Positions 1 to 9,023 of a stretch of DNA of 46,038 bases are shown here, piece by piece. Each line of letters begins with the position of its first letter. Position 1 is the first letter of the stretch. The stretch spans positions 1 through 46,038 of the forward strand of contig JAPKDG010000014.1 of NCBI GenBank assembly GCA_028822645.1, read 5' to 3'. The notes under the pieces are model-generated. The model did no database searches. It was not told the DNA's origin and saw nothing but the letters and a program-made list of their open reading frames with translations. Made by a program: the position numbers and the translations under genes. This stretch comes from Longimicrobiales bacterium. Lineage in GTDB: Bacteria; Gemmatimonadota; Gemmatimonadetes; Longimicrobiales; Gaopeijiaceae.

Positions 1-584
1 GCTTCAGGCCAAAACAAATGTTAGACGCGAAAAATCCAGTTGTTAAATTCGCCGCCACTTCACACGGAAACCCTTATGAACATAGGATGGTACATGATGC
101 CAAATTCGGTTATAGCTATCCTGGAGATCCAGATCAATGGGATGACTGGCGTTCGTATACCCTCATCGGAGAGGTCAACGATGGCAACTCCCATCATGCA
201 TTTTCCGGAGTGGCCGGACACGCTGGTCTTTTCTCCAAAGCAGTTGATCTGAAAACTCTTCTAAATCTTCTAATTCAGGGAGGAGTCCACGATGGAGAAC
301 GTTATCTGGAAAATGAAACAGTGGAGCTATTTTGGAATACTCATGACAAATCTCTGGGCTGGCAAAAATCTGAAAGCCCAGATGGAATAATATTTTCACA
401 CAGCGGATTCACGGGAACATTCGTTGCAGGAATTCCCACGGAAAAACTAGCCATCGTACTTCTCACTAACCGGCAAAACACCGGATTGAAAACAGACGAC
501 TACTATGAAGGTCTACCATTGCTGGAGCAGGAATTACTTCAGACATTAAAGTCCGGATTTTTAACTCCTACTGAGCACAACTAG
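1..584 (+). CDS. Serine hydrolase of the beta-lactamase (class C/PBP-like) family, C-terminal part
   Basis: The reading frame is open to the left edge, so the gene begins outside the window; about 193 residues remain. The visible part carries the GVAGHAGLFS segment and an HSGFTGT motif. HSGFTGT occupies the place of the KTG/HTG box that lines the active site in the beta-lactamase/D-alanyl-D-alanine carboxypeptidase/esterase superfamily (PF00144). It is followed by the hydrophobic strand LAIVLLTNR, which is typical of these proteins. The catalytic SxxK and YxN motifs would lie in the missing N-terminal part. Members are usually exported and act on peptidoglycan peptides, esters or amides; the substrate cannot be told from this fragment. 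An A/T-rich hairpin follows the stop. Confidence 0.8.
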   Translation, partial: FRPKQMLDAKNPVVKFAATSHGNPYEHRMVHDAKFGYSYPGDPDQWDDWRSYTLIGEVNDGNSHHAFSGVAGHAGLFSKAVDLKTLLNLLIQGGVHDGERYLENETVELFWNTHDKSLGWQKSESPDGIIFSHSGFTGTFVAGIPTEKLAIVLLTNRQNTGLKTDDYYEGLPLLEQELLQTLKSGFLTPTEHN

Positions 585-591
585 TTAGCGT

Positions 592-617
592 CTAGAAAAA
601 AACTGGAAAGTTTTTAG
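592..617 (+). terminator. Weak A/T-rich hairpin after the serine hydrolase gene
   Basis: A seven-base inverted repeat (AAAAACT and AGTTTTT around a GGAA loop), with a CTA/TAG closing pair, lies 8 nt after the stop codon. The T stretch is inside the 3' arm and there is no long T run after it, so it could be a weak terminator or chance A/T-rich sequence. Confidence 0.35.
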
Positions 618-675
618 CTTCTAACACTGAGAAATGTATTCAAGTAACTTTTACTGATCTTGGAGGACCATCCTT

Positions 676-756
676 ATGCTACCGATCAGTTATTTTCAGT
701 CTTATGACAGGTCTCTGTCTGACCCGTCATCCTTAACACCTAACTCGTCCCGATAG
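676..756 (+). CDS. Possible 26-codon small ORF ahead of the TauE/SafE gene
   Basis: An ATG at 676 is preceded by GGAGG (662-666), 9 nt away. The frame runs 26 codons to a TAG at 754-756, 4 nt before the TTG start of the transporter gene. The peptide is hydrophilic and rich in Ser/Pro and resembles nothing I know. The transporter itself has no recognisable Shine-Dalgarno, so translation of this small ORF could feed ribosomes to it. It may equally be chance. Confidence 0.25.
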   Translation: MLPISYFQSYDRSLSDPSSLTPNSSR

Positions 757-760
757 ATTC

Positions 761-1489
761 TTGCCCCCACTAGAACTTATTTATCCAGTAATTCTCCTGA
801 CTTCTATAATTCAGTCACTTTTTGGTGTAGGTGTTTTGTTATTAGGAACTCCCTGGATGCTTATGCTGGGAATGAGCTTCTCCGCTACCCTTCAACTCCT
901 ACTGCCAATCTCCCTTACTATCAGCTTGTTGCAACTGAGCAAATGTCACCATTATGTCGACCGTACGATCCTTCGTGGGATTACAATATTTACATTGCCC
1001 TCAATCGGAGTGGCACTCTGGGCGTCCACCCACTGGTCTCCACCCCTGGAAGTATTTGTGGCTATCTTGGTACTCACGTTTTCTCTGCAAGACCGACTAG
1101 GCTTCATTAGAGCTGCTCTTGATCGGTTACTCGAATTTCAACGCACCTATATCACCGTTATGGGCCTCGTCCATGGAGCCTCTAACCTTGGTGGCACTAT
1201 GTTGACAGCACTCGCCTTTGGAAAAGGACTGGGGCGTCACGAATCTAGGGCTACGATAGTGGCTGGCTATTCTTTATTTGCGATCATTCAGCTTATAACC
1301 CTCTATCTCGCAGGCGAAGAGTGGCAAATAGACTTCGGCACAGGAGCGAGCCTCATTGTTTCAGGAGCCATCACCTTTTGGCTGACTGAACGTTATATAT
1401 TTACCAAATTTGATTCTAAGAAATACCGTAAAGGCTTAGAAATACTACTCGTCACAACGGGTATGCTACTCTTGCTCAGTAGCTTTTAG
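761..1489 (+). CDS. TauE/SafE (TSUP) family membrane transporter
   Basis: A 242-residue, almost wholly hydrophobic protein with about seven to eight membrane segments. The first repeat opens with SLFGVGVLLLGTPWM and the second half has HGASNLGGTMLTALAF. These Gly-rich helix segments mark each half of the TauE/SafE duplicated fold (PF01925). Family members move sulfite, sulfoacetate or other sulfur or organic anions; the substrate is unknown here. The start is a TTG at 761: an in-frame stop lies at 734-736 and no ATG or GTG lies between, so TTG is the only reasonable start that keeps the first helix. No Shine-Dalgarno is visible; a small ORF ends 4 nt upstream. It converges on the symporter gene at 1540. 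Confidence 0.85.
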   Translation: MPPLELIYPVILLTSIIQSLFGVGVLLLGTPWMLMLGMSFSATLQLLLPISLTISLLQLSKCHHYVDRTILRGITIFTLPSIGVALWASTHWSPPLEVFVAILVLTFSLQDRLGFIRAALDRLLEFQRTYITVMGLVHGASNLGGTMLTALAFGKGLGRHESRATIVAGYSLFAIIQLITLYLAGEEWQIDFGTGASLIVSGAITFWLTERYIFTKFDSKKYRKGLEILLVTTGMLLLLSSF

Positions 1490-1500
1490 GTTGGCTTGTA

Positions 1501-1524
1501 GGCAGAGTCTGACTAAACTCTGCC
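1501..1524. terminator. Hairpin between convergent transporter genes
   Basis: A perfect 8-bp inverted repeat, GGCAGAGT and ACTCTGCC around an 8-nt loop, lies in the 50-bp gap between two convergent genes. The place suits a bidirectional terminator, but neither side has a good T run. Confidence 0.45.
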
Positions 1525-1539
1525 GAACTTCCTCCAATT

Positions 1540-3066
1540 TTAATAGTCAGTTACTGAGAATTTCTCTGATTCGATAGAGTCCCGGAAGAACAAAGACACT
1601 ACTGGAATGACTACTAATGGAACTAGCGTGGTAACAAATGATGGGTTGACTCCTTCTCCATTATGCGTCCAAAGAAAGACCAGTGTTTTACTAAGCAATG
1701 AGGCCCCTTCAGAGACTTGGAAATCCATCCAAAGAGACCACTTGATTAGAGCAAACCAACTGATCCCTCCTAAATAGCCTAGACACATCCCCCAAAACAC
1801 TCCTCTTTCGGTGGTCTTCGACCAGAAAAACGTGTAACTCAAAGCGATAGCTGGCGGTACGACCATCGCAAATCCAAACAGTAAAAGTTCAAGCAGGGAC
1901 ACAGTAGTCCGGGTGGCGATCCACCATGCAACTAGCGCGGATAAAAAAGCGTTGGCGATAGTCACCTTTCGATAAGCTCTCAGTCTGGCAGCGGAACTCA
2001 TACTCTTAAAAGAACCCAACCAATCCCGGACAATCATGGTCGAACTGGCTAAAAGAATCGGTCCTCCAGAAGAGATCACAGCAGCTAATATCGCTGCTAT
2101 GGCGAGCCCCCCAGCTATTGGATTGATTTCCGATGCTATTGCCGTAACATTTTGATATCCTTCCAGATCTGAATTTAGACCGTAACGGGCAAACGTTAAA
2201 ATTCCTATCAGTCCAGCGAGTGGTGGAATCACCGCTGCAATCACAGCACCCCAAAAAAATGCAATTGGAAGTTTTCTCTCATTCTTAAGAGCAGCAGAAT
2301 AGTTGGGGTAGATTGAGGCGGCCGGAGAGTGCACCGCTGCCGAAAACATCATTCCGATCACCGCCAACCAACCTCCCCCCACAAAACCCCACCAAACTTC
2401 CTGGTCCTTAGATCTGGCCTCTAGTTGATATCCCACAGAGGCAGTCAAATTTTCCCATCCACCTATTTCCCTTATACCCAGTACCCCTATAACTGATAGC
2501 GCTATCAACATAACAACCACATGCTGAAGATTGGTTATGGCTGTTCCCCAAAGCCCACCGAAGGACACATACGTTGCGAATACAACAGCGGCAGCTAGGG
2601 ATCCTTGAAGCATGGTCAGAGGTGTCAGAGAACTCAAAATTATTCCAATGACATAGACTTCTATGACATTTATCACGGCATTTTCAGTCTGGACACAGAG
2701 ACTTGTCAATCTTTGACATCTATGGGAATTAAATTTCAGTTTGAAGACTTCGCCAGCTGTTTTTATGCCAAGTTTTCTGAAACGCCTTGCAAAGAAAACC
2801 CCTACCAGTAAAATCCCAAAAAAACTGCTTATCCCATACCACCACATGACCCACACACCTCCACTTGCTACCGACTCGGCAACCCCATAAGTGCCCGCTC
2901 CGCCTATCCTGCCTCCTGCAATGGCAAATGCTAATACAAGAGTGGACATTCCCCCTCCTGCAATGGCCCAATCGTCTTCTTTTTGGGAACGCTTGGACAT
3001 CAAGCTTCCTAAAAGGACTGTTCCTAATAGATAGATGGCAACTACAAACAATAGGATGTAGTTCAC
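1540..3066 (-). CDS. Sodium:solute symporter family (SSF) protein
   Basis: A polytopic membrane protein of about 508 residues with some 13 hydrophobic segments. It shows SSF hallmarks (PF00474): the N-terminal GGGMSTLVLAFAIAG segment after the first helix, the AGGRIGGAGTYG stretch, and the central TYVSFGGLWGTAITNLQH region, a signature of the family's sixth helix. It should drive sodium-coupled uptake of a small organic solute such as an amino acid, carboxylate or sugar; the substrate cannot be predicted. The frame extends to a GTG at 3108 inside ychF, but I chose the GTG at 3066: it gives the usual short N-terminus before the first helix (VNYILLFVV) and starts 10 nt after the ychF stop. The gene probably shares a transcript with ychF. 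Confidence 0.88.
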   Translation of the reverse strand: MNYILLFVVAIYLLGTVLLGSLMSKRSQKEDDWAIAGGGMSTLVLAFAIAGGRIGGAGTYGVAESVASGGVWVMWWYGISSFFGILLVGVFFARRFRKLGIKTAGEVFKLKFNSHRCQRLTSLCVQTENAVINVIEVYVIGIILSSLTPLTMLQGSLAAAVVFATYVSFGGLWGTAITNLQHVVVMLIALSVIGVLGIREIGGWENLTASVGYQLEARSKDQEVWWGFVGGGWLAVIGMMFSAAVHSPAASIYPNYSAALKNERKLPIAFFWGAVIAAVIPPLAGLIGILTFARYGLNSDLEGYQNVTAIASEINPIAGGLAIAAILAAVISSGGPILLASSTMIVRDWLGSFKSMSSAARLRAYRKVTIANAFLSALVAWWIATRTTVSLLELLLFGFAMVVPPAIALSYTFFWSKTTERGVFWGMCLGYLGGISWFALIKWSLWMDFQVSEGASLLSKTLVFLWTHNGEGVNPSFVTTLVPLVVIPVVSLFFRDSIESEKFSVTDY

Positions 3067-3076
3067 CTCATCGAGC

Positions 3077-4117
3077 CTATACGTTGAAGCGGACGTGCAT
3101 GATATCACCGTCGTTTACTATATGGTCTTTACCCACTACCTGAAGCTTCCCGGCATCCTTCACAGCCTGCTCAGATTCAAGCTGCAACAGAGTTTCACAA
3201 GAGGTCACTTCTGCCCGAATAAAACCGCGCTCCAGGTCGGTGTGAATACATCCGGCTGCCCCCGAGGCATTCGTACCTCTGAGAATATTCCATGCTCTTA
3301 CTTCGTCAGTGCCTACGGTGAAAAAGCTGATCAAGTTCAGTAGCTCGTATGAAGTCCTTATCAGCCGTGAAAGAGCTGTTTCAGAAACTCCAAGATCGCT
3401 AAGAAATTCTTCCTGATCATCAGAGTCCAGCTTGGCAATTTCTGATTCCACTGCCGCTGACAAAGAAATTCCGTCAGCAAACAGTTCATCTAAACGATTT
3501 TTTAGATCAGTCGCCAAAGGATCTCCCGCCCGAGTCTCTTCGCAATTCAAGACCACCAATACTGGTATGTCGGTCAGGAAACCGTAACCTTTGAGCTTGT
3601 CGCGATCCAATTCCTCGTCACCCAGTGACCTTAGAGGTTTTTCCTCCTCCAGCACACTCTTCATTTTTTCAAAAACAGCCTGCTCGAAAGGATCTGATCT
3701 ATCTTTTTTAAGTCTTTCTAGCCTGCGTTCTACGATCCCGAGATCTGCAAGAATTGATTCGGTATGAAAAGCTTCCAGGTCACCCAAAGGATCGGGTTCC
3801 TCCTCCAGAGTTGGGTTGGCGAAATCTCTCAGGACAAGACCAAGTGCATCTTGCTCCCTGATCTGCTGTAAGGCGGCGGGTGACAATCCCTGCTTAGCCG
3901 CCCCATGCTCGCCCGGAATATCACAAAATTTAATCTCAGCATACGTGGTCTTTTTCGGATCAAAAAGGCTGGTCAACCTATCCACTCTTTCATCAGGAAC
4001 AATGACCGCACCCATCCTCATTTTTCCGCCAAATCCAACAGGGATATCTAACCCTGTCATAGCATTAAACACTGTTGTTTTACCAGATCCAGCAAAGCCC
4101 ACTAATCCTATTTTCAT
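3077..4117 (-). CDS. ychF: Redox/ribosome-associated GTPase YchF (Obg-family ATPase)
   Basis: Residues 7-14 form the P-loop GFAGSGKT, residues 66-69 are the G3 motif DIPG, and N191-x-x-E194 takes the place of NKxD. The NxxE change is the known mark of YchF and shifts preference from GTP to ATP. The C-terminal third has the TGS-like YchF domain, including a FFTVGTDEVRAW segment and a terminal DGDIMHVRFNV stretch. Length is 346 residues against about 363 usually. YchF binds ribosomes and acts as a negative regulator of oxidative stress responses in E. coli. AGGAG (4124-4128) lies 6 nt before the ATG. It is divergent from leuA and followed closely by the SSF symporter. Confidence 0.95.
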   Translation of the reverse strand: MKIGLVGFAGSGKTTVFNAMTGLDIPVGFGGKMRMGAVIVPDERVDRLTSLFDPKKTTYAEIKFCDIPGEHGAAKQGLSPAALQQIREQDALGLVLRDFANPTLEEEPDPLGDLEAFHTESILADLGIVERRLERLKKDRSDPFEQAVFEKMKSVLEEEKPLRSLGDEELDRDKLKGYGFLTDIPVLVVLNCEETRAGDPLATDLKNRLDELFADGISLSAAVESEIAKLDSDDQEEFLSDLGVSETALSRLIRTSYELLNLISFFTVGTDEVRAWNILRGTNASGAAGCIHTDLERGFIRAEVTSCETLLQLESEQAVKDAGKLQVVGKDHIVNDGDIMHVRFNV

Positions 4118-4310
4118 CTCATTCTCCTATTCTCATAAACTACTCATCCAAGTATAGCACAAATGAGTCGAAAGCTACTAAGGCTCTTATACCCTCACTC
4201 AAATAGCCGAGTTGGCCGTTTGACCCTGACAAAAACACTCGAACCATGGTACCTTTTTACTTGATGGCAACCAACTAAAATGCGTAAGAAGCGACAGGAA
4301 CCCACCAGCC

Positions 4311-5819
4311 ATGGCTAAAGTCAAAATTTTCGACACCACTCTTAGGGATGGGGAGCAATCTCCTGGGTTCACCATGTCTATTGCTGAAAAGTTGCAGATG
4401 GCTATGCAACTTGACGACTTGGGGGTAGACATCATAGAGGCTGGTTTTCCAGTGGCGTCGGATGATGATTTTTCTAGCGTCCGCCAAATTTCCAAAAAAG
4501 TCCGCAGACCTACGATAGCCGCCCTCGCTCGTGCTAACCCGAAAGATGTTGAAAGAGCAGGAGAATCAATCCAATCAGCGAATAAGCCGAGGATACATAC
4601 TTTCATAGCGACTTCAAATATACACTTAGAAAAAAAACTTGAAATTGGTCGTGAAGAATGCTTAGATCGAATCACTCAAGCAGTCCAACTGGCCCGTACC
4701 TTTGTAGACGATGTGGAATTTAGTGCTGAAGATGCAACTCGTACTGACATCGAGTTTCTTTGTGAAGCCGTCCGCACTGCACTGAACGCAGGGGCGAACA
4801 CTATAAATATTCCTGACACTGTTGGTTATACTCTTCCCGAAGAATTTTCGTCCCTAATTACAACTCTATTTAAAGAGGTTCATGGATTAGATGAGGCAGT
4901 AGTCAGTGTGCATTGCCATGATGACATGGGATTAGCAGTGGCAAACTCGTTGGCTGCTATCGACTCTGGGGCGAGACAAGTTGAGTGTACAATCAATGGT
5001 ATCGGAGAAAGAGCTGGCAATGCATCCCTAGAGGAAATTGTGATGGCTCTAAAAGTTCGTAAAGATTTGACAGAACACCACACAGATATCAACACCGAAT
5101 CTATTTATAAGACCAGCCAGCTTCTATCCCATATCACTAAAATCCACCCGCAACCGAATAAAGCTATCGTAGGGAAGAACGCTTTCGCCCATGAAGCTGG
5201 CATCCATCAACACGGTATGCTTAAAGACAAGATGACTTATGAAATAATGACTCCAGAACTTGTAGGGGCGCCTGAAACGCGATTGGTTCTAGGAAAACAT
5301 TCTGGTCGCCATGGGCTTAACAATCGGTATCAAGAACTAGGTTACGAATTGACCCAAGAAAAGCTGGACCGAGCTTATAAATTTTTTACTATGCTGGCCG
5401 ACCAAAAAAAAGAAGTGCTGGATGAAGATCTATTGGTAATACTACGCCATGGCGCGATCCAGGAGCCTGGAAAGTTCTATAAATTGCTGGATTTGAACGT
5501 GACTTGCGGCAACGAATTGTCCACAGCTGAAGTGAAGATTTCTTACAATAGTATTGTCAAAGAAGGTAAGGCAAAGGGCCATGGTCCAATAAGCCTTACA
5601 TTCTCAGCAATCGATAAAGCTGTCGGCAAAGAGCTTATAATCAAAGAATTCGAAATCGTTGCCGCTACGCCTGGGCGTGATGCCGTAGGAGTAGTCAATA
5701 TCAAGGCACTCATCAATGAAAACACATTCGCCGGGACGGCTGCTTCTACGGACATAGTAAATGCTGCTGCTCGTGCTTACCTGGATGCACTTAATAAATC
5801 CGAACAGTCGGTTTCTTAA
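4311..5819 (+). CDS. leuA: 2-isopropylmalate synthase
   Basis: First committed step of leucine synthesis: acetyl-CoA plus 2-oxoisovalerate gives 2-isopropylmalate. The catalytic TIM barrel begins with DTTLRDGEQ (8-16), holding the catalytic Arg12 and metal ligand Asp13. HCHDD (201-205) provides the two histidine metal ligands, followed by the NGIGERAGN signature. The C-terminal part is the LeuA regulatory dimer domain that binds leucine for feedback inhibition, so the enzyme is full length (502 residues). AGGA at 4296-4299 is a modest ribosome site. It heads the leuA-leuB-leuC-leuD run on the + strand, divergent from ychF. No leader peptide was found in the 193-nt gap upstream. Confidence 0.97.
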   Translation: MAKVKIFDTTLRDGEQSPGFTMSIAEKLQMAMQLDDLGVDIIEAGFPVASDDDFSSVRQISKKVRRPTIAALARANPKDVERAGESIQSANKPRIHTFIATSNIHLEKKLEIGREECLDRITQAVQLARTFVDDVEFSAEDATRTDIEFLCEAVRTALNAGANTINIPDTVGYTLPEEFSSLITTLFKEVHGLDEAVVSVHCHDDMGLAVANSLAAIDSGARQVECTINGIGERAGNASLEEIVMALKVRKDLTEHHTDINTESIYKTSQLLSHITKIHPQPNKAIVGKNAFAHEAGIHQHGMLKDKMTYEIMTPELVGAPETRLVLGKHSGRHGLNNRYQELGYELTQEKLDRAYKFFTMLADQKKEVLDEDLLVILRHGAIQEPGKFYKLLDLNVTCGNELSTAEVKISYNSIVKEGKAKGHGPISLTFSAIDKAVGKELIIKEFEIVAATPGRDAVGVVNIKALINENTFAGTAASTDIVNAAARAYLDALNKSEQSVS

Positions 5820-5872
5820 ACAAAAGCTAAACCCCCTTTGTAGCCACCCGAGGATGAGAGGTATAGAATAGA

Positions 5873-6949
5873 TTGAAGTGGACTATCGCAGTACTTCCTG
5901 GAGATGGTGTTGGACCAGAAGTAACTAAACTCGCAGTTGACGTTCTGGACAGCACTGCCAAGATATTCAACCATGAATTGAACACCGATTATTACGACAT
6001 CGGCTGGTCAGCCTACAAAAATCACGGCAACCCACTGCCACAAGAAACTCTGGAGGGGTGCAAGTCAGCCGATGCAGTCCTGCTCGGAGCAGTAGGAGAC
6101 CCACGTGGGGACGAACTGCCCCCTGAACTTAGGCCTGAGCGAGGACTTCTAGCTCTCCGGAAAAAGCTGGGGTGCTTCGCTAATATACGTCCATCTCGAC
6201 TCCTGCCCTGCTTGGCTAAGGCTTCACCTCTCACCTTAGAAACAGTTGAGAATACAGACTTGGTCATCGTGCGAGAACTCGCTGGAGGTATCTATTACGG
6301 AGAACCTACCGGAATCACGGAAAGCGGCGATACAGCTTTCGACACTATGAAATACCATCGGGACGAAATAGTCCGAATCACTAGGGTTGCCTTTGACATA
6401 GCCATGAATAGAAAAAAGAAAGTCGTTTCGGTGGACAAAGCCAATGTTCTGTCGAGCTCTCGATTATGGCGAAACACCGTAAACGAAATCGCCTTGGAAT
6501 ACCCAGAAATAGAATGCTCTCACATGTTTGTTGACCGAGCAGCAATGGAATTAGTGATGAACCCTCAAGGATTCGACGTCCTCCTGACTTCGAATTTGTT
6601 TGGAGACATACTCAGTGACGAGGCAGCAGCAGTAGTAGGTTCCATTGGACTTCTGGCGTCAGCCAGTCTCAATGAAGACGGTGGAGGAATATTTGAACCG
6701 GTCCATGGATCCGCTCCAGACATTGCAGGAAGTGGAAGCGCCAATCCTCTCGCAGCTATTCTCTCAGCAGCCATGCTGGTGAGACAGACCTACTCTCTTG
6801 AAACAGAAGCTAGTTTAATAGAAGACTCTGTTGAGGCAGTATTGGAAGCAGGTCTGCGCACACCTGACCTAGACAGGAGAGGTCCTACTGTCGGAACTGA
6901 AACTATCGGTTCAGCCGTATCTCACCATATTTTACAACAAACGCTGTAA
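5873..6949 (+). CDS. leuB: 3-isopropylmalate dehydrogenase
   Basis: NAD-dependent oxidative decarboxylation of 3-isopropylmalate in leucine synthesis. The N-terminus reads LPGDGVGPEVT, the family's nucleotide and substrate entry motif. GGIYYGEPTG holds the catalytic Tyr (about 141), the catalytic Lys189 lies in VDKANVLSSSRLWR, and metal-binding aspartates lie in GDILSDEAA. Length, 358 residues, is normal. The start is TTG at 5873; an in-frame TAG at 5864-5866 excludes anything further upstream. GAGAGG (5856-5861) is the probable ribosome site. It sits 53 nt after leuA in the same operon. Confidence 0.96.
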   Translation: MKWTIAVLPGDGVGPEVTKLAVDVLDSTAKIFNHELNTDYYDIGWSAYKNHGNPLPQETLEGCKSADAVLLGAVGDPRGDELPPELRPERGLLALRKKLGCFANIRPSRLLPCLAKASPLTLETVENTDLVIVRELAGGIYYGEPTGITESGDTAFDTMKYHRDEIVRITRVAFDIAMNRKKKVVSVDKANVLSSSRLWRNTVNEIALEYPEIECSHMFVDRAAMELVMNPQGFDVLLTSNLFGDILSDEAAAVVGSIGLLASASLNEDGGGIFEPVHGSAPDIAGSGSANPLAAILSAAMLVRQTYSLETEASLIEDSVEAVLEAGLRTPDLDRRGPTVGTETIGSAVSHHILQQTL

Positions 6950-6981
6950 AAATAAGGAGGTTGTGAAAAATACCCAGAACA

Positions 6982-8373
6982 ATGTTAGATAAGATTTGGG
7001 AAAGACACTTGGTTTATAGTCAGGAAAAACAACCTGATCTGATCTATATCGACCTACACCTGCTACATGAGGTCACTTCGCCCCAGGCATTCGAAGGGCT
7101 CAGGACTGCGAAACGTCAAGTACGTCGTCCCGATCTTACTTTTGCCACTGTGGACCATAATGTTCCGACAACGGACAGGTCACTCCCAATACATGATGAG
7201 CTAGCAAGGAATCAAATCGCTGCACTACGTGAAAACTCCAAAGACTTTGGAGTCACTCTTTACGATATAGACAGTGCTGAGCAAGGGATCGTCCATGTCA
7301 TAGCACCAGAACTGGGACTAACACAGCCTGGAATGACGATTGTTTGTGGAGATAGTCACACATCCACCCATGGCGCATTCGGTACACTAGCATTCGGAAT
7401 TGGCACCTCCCAGGTTGAGCATGTTTTGGCGACACAATGTCTTACTATGGACAAGCCCAAGTCCATGCAAATCAAACTGTCTGGGAATTTAAAGCCTGGA
7501 GTGACAGCCAAAGACGTAATACTAGGTATCATTGCTAAAATTGGGATCGATGGTGGATCTGAACACGTCATCGAATACACCGGGGACGCCATTAGGAATC
7601 TCTCGATGGAAGAACGCATGACCATTTGTAACATGTCTATAGAAGCAGGAGCCCGAGCTGGAATGATCTCCCCGGACGATACAACTATCAGTTACCTATT
7701 GGAGAGAATAAAAACTAGTGATATCAATAATTCTGATTCGATAATCGATAACTGGATGGAGCTTCCTTCCGATGAAGGATGTACATTCGACCGCGTCATT
7801 GAGATTGACGCCGAATCATTGGAACCATGTGTCACCTGGGGAACCAATCCTGAGATGTCGATACCAATTACTGAATCCATTCCCGATCCACAGGACGCAG
7901 ACTCTCCCGAAGCCCAAGACGCCATGGAAAGAGCTCTATTTTACATGGGTCTTGAACCTGGGATACCGATTCAAAACATTTCAATAGACCGAGTTTTTAT
8001 AGGATCGTGTACTAATTCTCGACTGTCAGACCTGCAAGCAGCAGCCACTATAGTCAACGGTAAAAAAGTCCACGAAAATGTCAAAGCTATGGTTGTTCCT
8101 GGATCTACTGCGATTAAAAAACAAGCTGAGGAATTAGGACTGCATAAAATTTTTCTTGATGCTGGCTTTGAATGGCGAGAGTCTGGATGTTCGATGTGCC
8201 TAGGAATGAACCCAGACATTCTAAATCCAGGAGAGCGCTGCGCTTCAACCTCCAACAGAAACTTTGAAGGCAGACAAGGAAAAGGCGGACGCACACATCT
8301 AGTAAGTCCTGCTATGGCAGCTGGATCTGCTATAGCAGGACACTTTGTAGACGTCAGGGAGTGGCTTGATTGA
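6982..8373 (+). CDS. leuC: 3-isopropylmalate dehydratase large subunit
   Basis: Aconitase-family subunit that isomerises 2- to 3-isopropylmalate with LeuD. The [4Fe-4S] ligands are visible: C343 in GSCTNSRL, and C403 and C406 in CSMCLGMN, near the E. coli positions. About 463 residues. The coordinates use the first standard start, ATG 6982. The strong AGGAGG (6955-6960) is 21 nt from that ATG, however, and the in-frame upstream codons ATA-CCC-AGA-ACA (6970-6981) restore the family N-terminus M-P-R-T before MLDKIW. The true start may therefore be the ATA at 6970, 9 nt after the Shine-Dalgarno. The stop overlaps the leuD start (TGATG). Confidence 0.96.
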   Translation: MLDKIWERHLVYSQEKQPDLIYIDLHLLHEVTSPQAFEGLRTAKRQVRRPDLTFATVDHNVPTTDRSLPIHDELARNQIAALRENSKDFGVTLYDIDSAEQGIVHVIAPELGLTQPGMTIVCGDSHTSTHGAFGTLAFGIGTSQVEHVLATQCLTMDKPKSMQIKLSGNLKPGVTAKDVILGIIAKIGIDGGSEHVIEYTGDAIRNLSMEERMTICNMSIEAGARAGMISPDDTTISYLLERIKTSDINNSDSIIDNWMELPSDEGCTFDRVIEIDAESLEPCVTWGTNPEMSIPITESIPDPQDADSPEAQDAMERALFYMGLEPGIPIQNISIDRVFIGSCTNSRLSDLQAAATIVNGKKVHENVKAMVVPGSTAIKKQAEELGLHKIFLDAGFEWRESGCSMCLGMNPDILNPGERCASTSNRNFEGRQGKGGRTHLVSPAMAAGSAIAGHFVDVREWLD

Positions 8374-8963
8374 TGCGACCATTCACTTCACATACAGGCC
8401 AGGTCGTACCACTGGATCGAACAGATGTCGACACAGATCAAATCATCCCCAAGCAATTCCTAAAACGGATCGAACGTACTGGATATGGACAATTTTTATT
8501 CTACGATTGGCGAAGGCAAGAAGATGGTTCTCTCGATCCTGAGTTTTGTCTAAATCGTGAGGAATTCCAGGAGGGAAGTATACTTGTGGCGGGCAAAAAT
8601 TTTGGATGTGGTTCTTCCAGAGAACATGCACCTTGGGCACTAATGGACTATGGATTTCGTGTAATCATCTCTTCGAGCTTCGCCGACATATTTAAGAGTA
8701 ATTGCTACGAAAATGGGCTATTGCCCCTGGAGCTCTCTGAAAGAGGGACAGCTAGGCTTCTCACGCTAGCAGAAAAGAGTTGCACAGTTACGGTAGACTT
8801 GGTAGCTCAACAGGTCATGGACGGACAAGGATGGAGAGAAGAGTTCCAAATAGATCCCTATGTTCGAAATTCATTGATCAAAGGTTTAGACAGAATTACT
8901 CACACGTTAAGTTTAGAAGAACACATCGGAAGTTACGAAAACGAAAGAGATTCGCGTTCTTGA
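8373..8963 (+). CDS. leuD: 3-isopropylmalate dehydratase small subunit
   Basis: Partner of LeuC; the swivelling aconitase-like domain that completes the substrate site. Diagnostic motifs are LDRTDVDTDQIIPKQFL near the N-terminus and GKNFGCGSSREHAPWAL in the middle, then the SFADIFKSNCYENGLLP segment. About 196 residues, normal length. The ATG at 8373 shares its A with the leuC stop (TGATG), indicating translational coupling; a TTG one codon upstream is also possible. It ends the leu operon and faces ilvD with a 60-nt gap, in which I see no clear terminator. Confidence 0.96.
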   Translation: MRPFTSHTGQVVPLDRTDVDTDQIIPKQFLKRIERTGYGQFLFYDWRRQEDGSLDPEFCLNREEFQEGSILVAGKNFGCGSSREHAPWALMDYGFRVIISSSFADIFKSNCYENGLLPLELSERGTARLLTLAEKSCTVTVDLVAQQVMDGQGWREEFQIDPYVRNSLIKGLDRITHTLSLEEHIGSYENERDSRS

Positions 8964-9023
8964 CAGCCAAGACCAAGGCTTTAAAACTCTGGACGTCGAC
9001 AATCCTCCTCGAGTCTTACCACT

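Noticed and set aside
4220-4260. Possible leuA promoter with TTGACC
   Set aside because: No -10 match at 16-18 nt; too weak to call.
6963-6992. A 10-codon GTG mini-ORF just after the AGGAGG before leuC
   Set aside because: It starts only 2 nt after the Shine-Dalgarno, too close for initiation; the ATA start for leuC uses the site at a proper distance.
8964-9023. Possible terminator between leuD and ilvD (AAGAC/GTCTT)
   Set aside because: Only 5 bp with a long loop and no T run.
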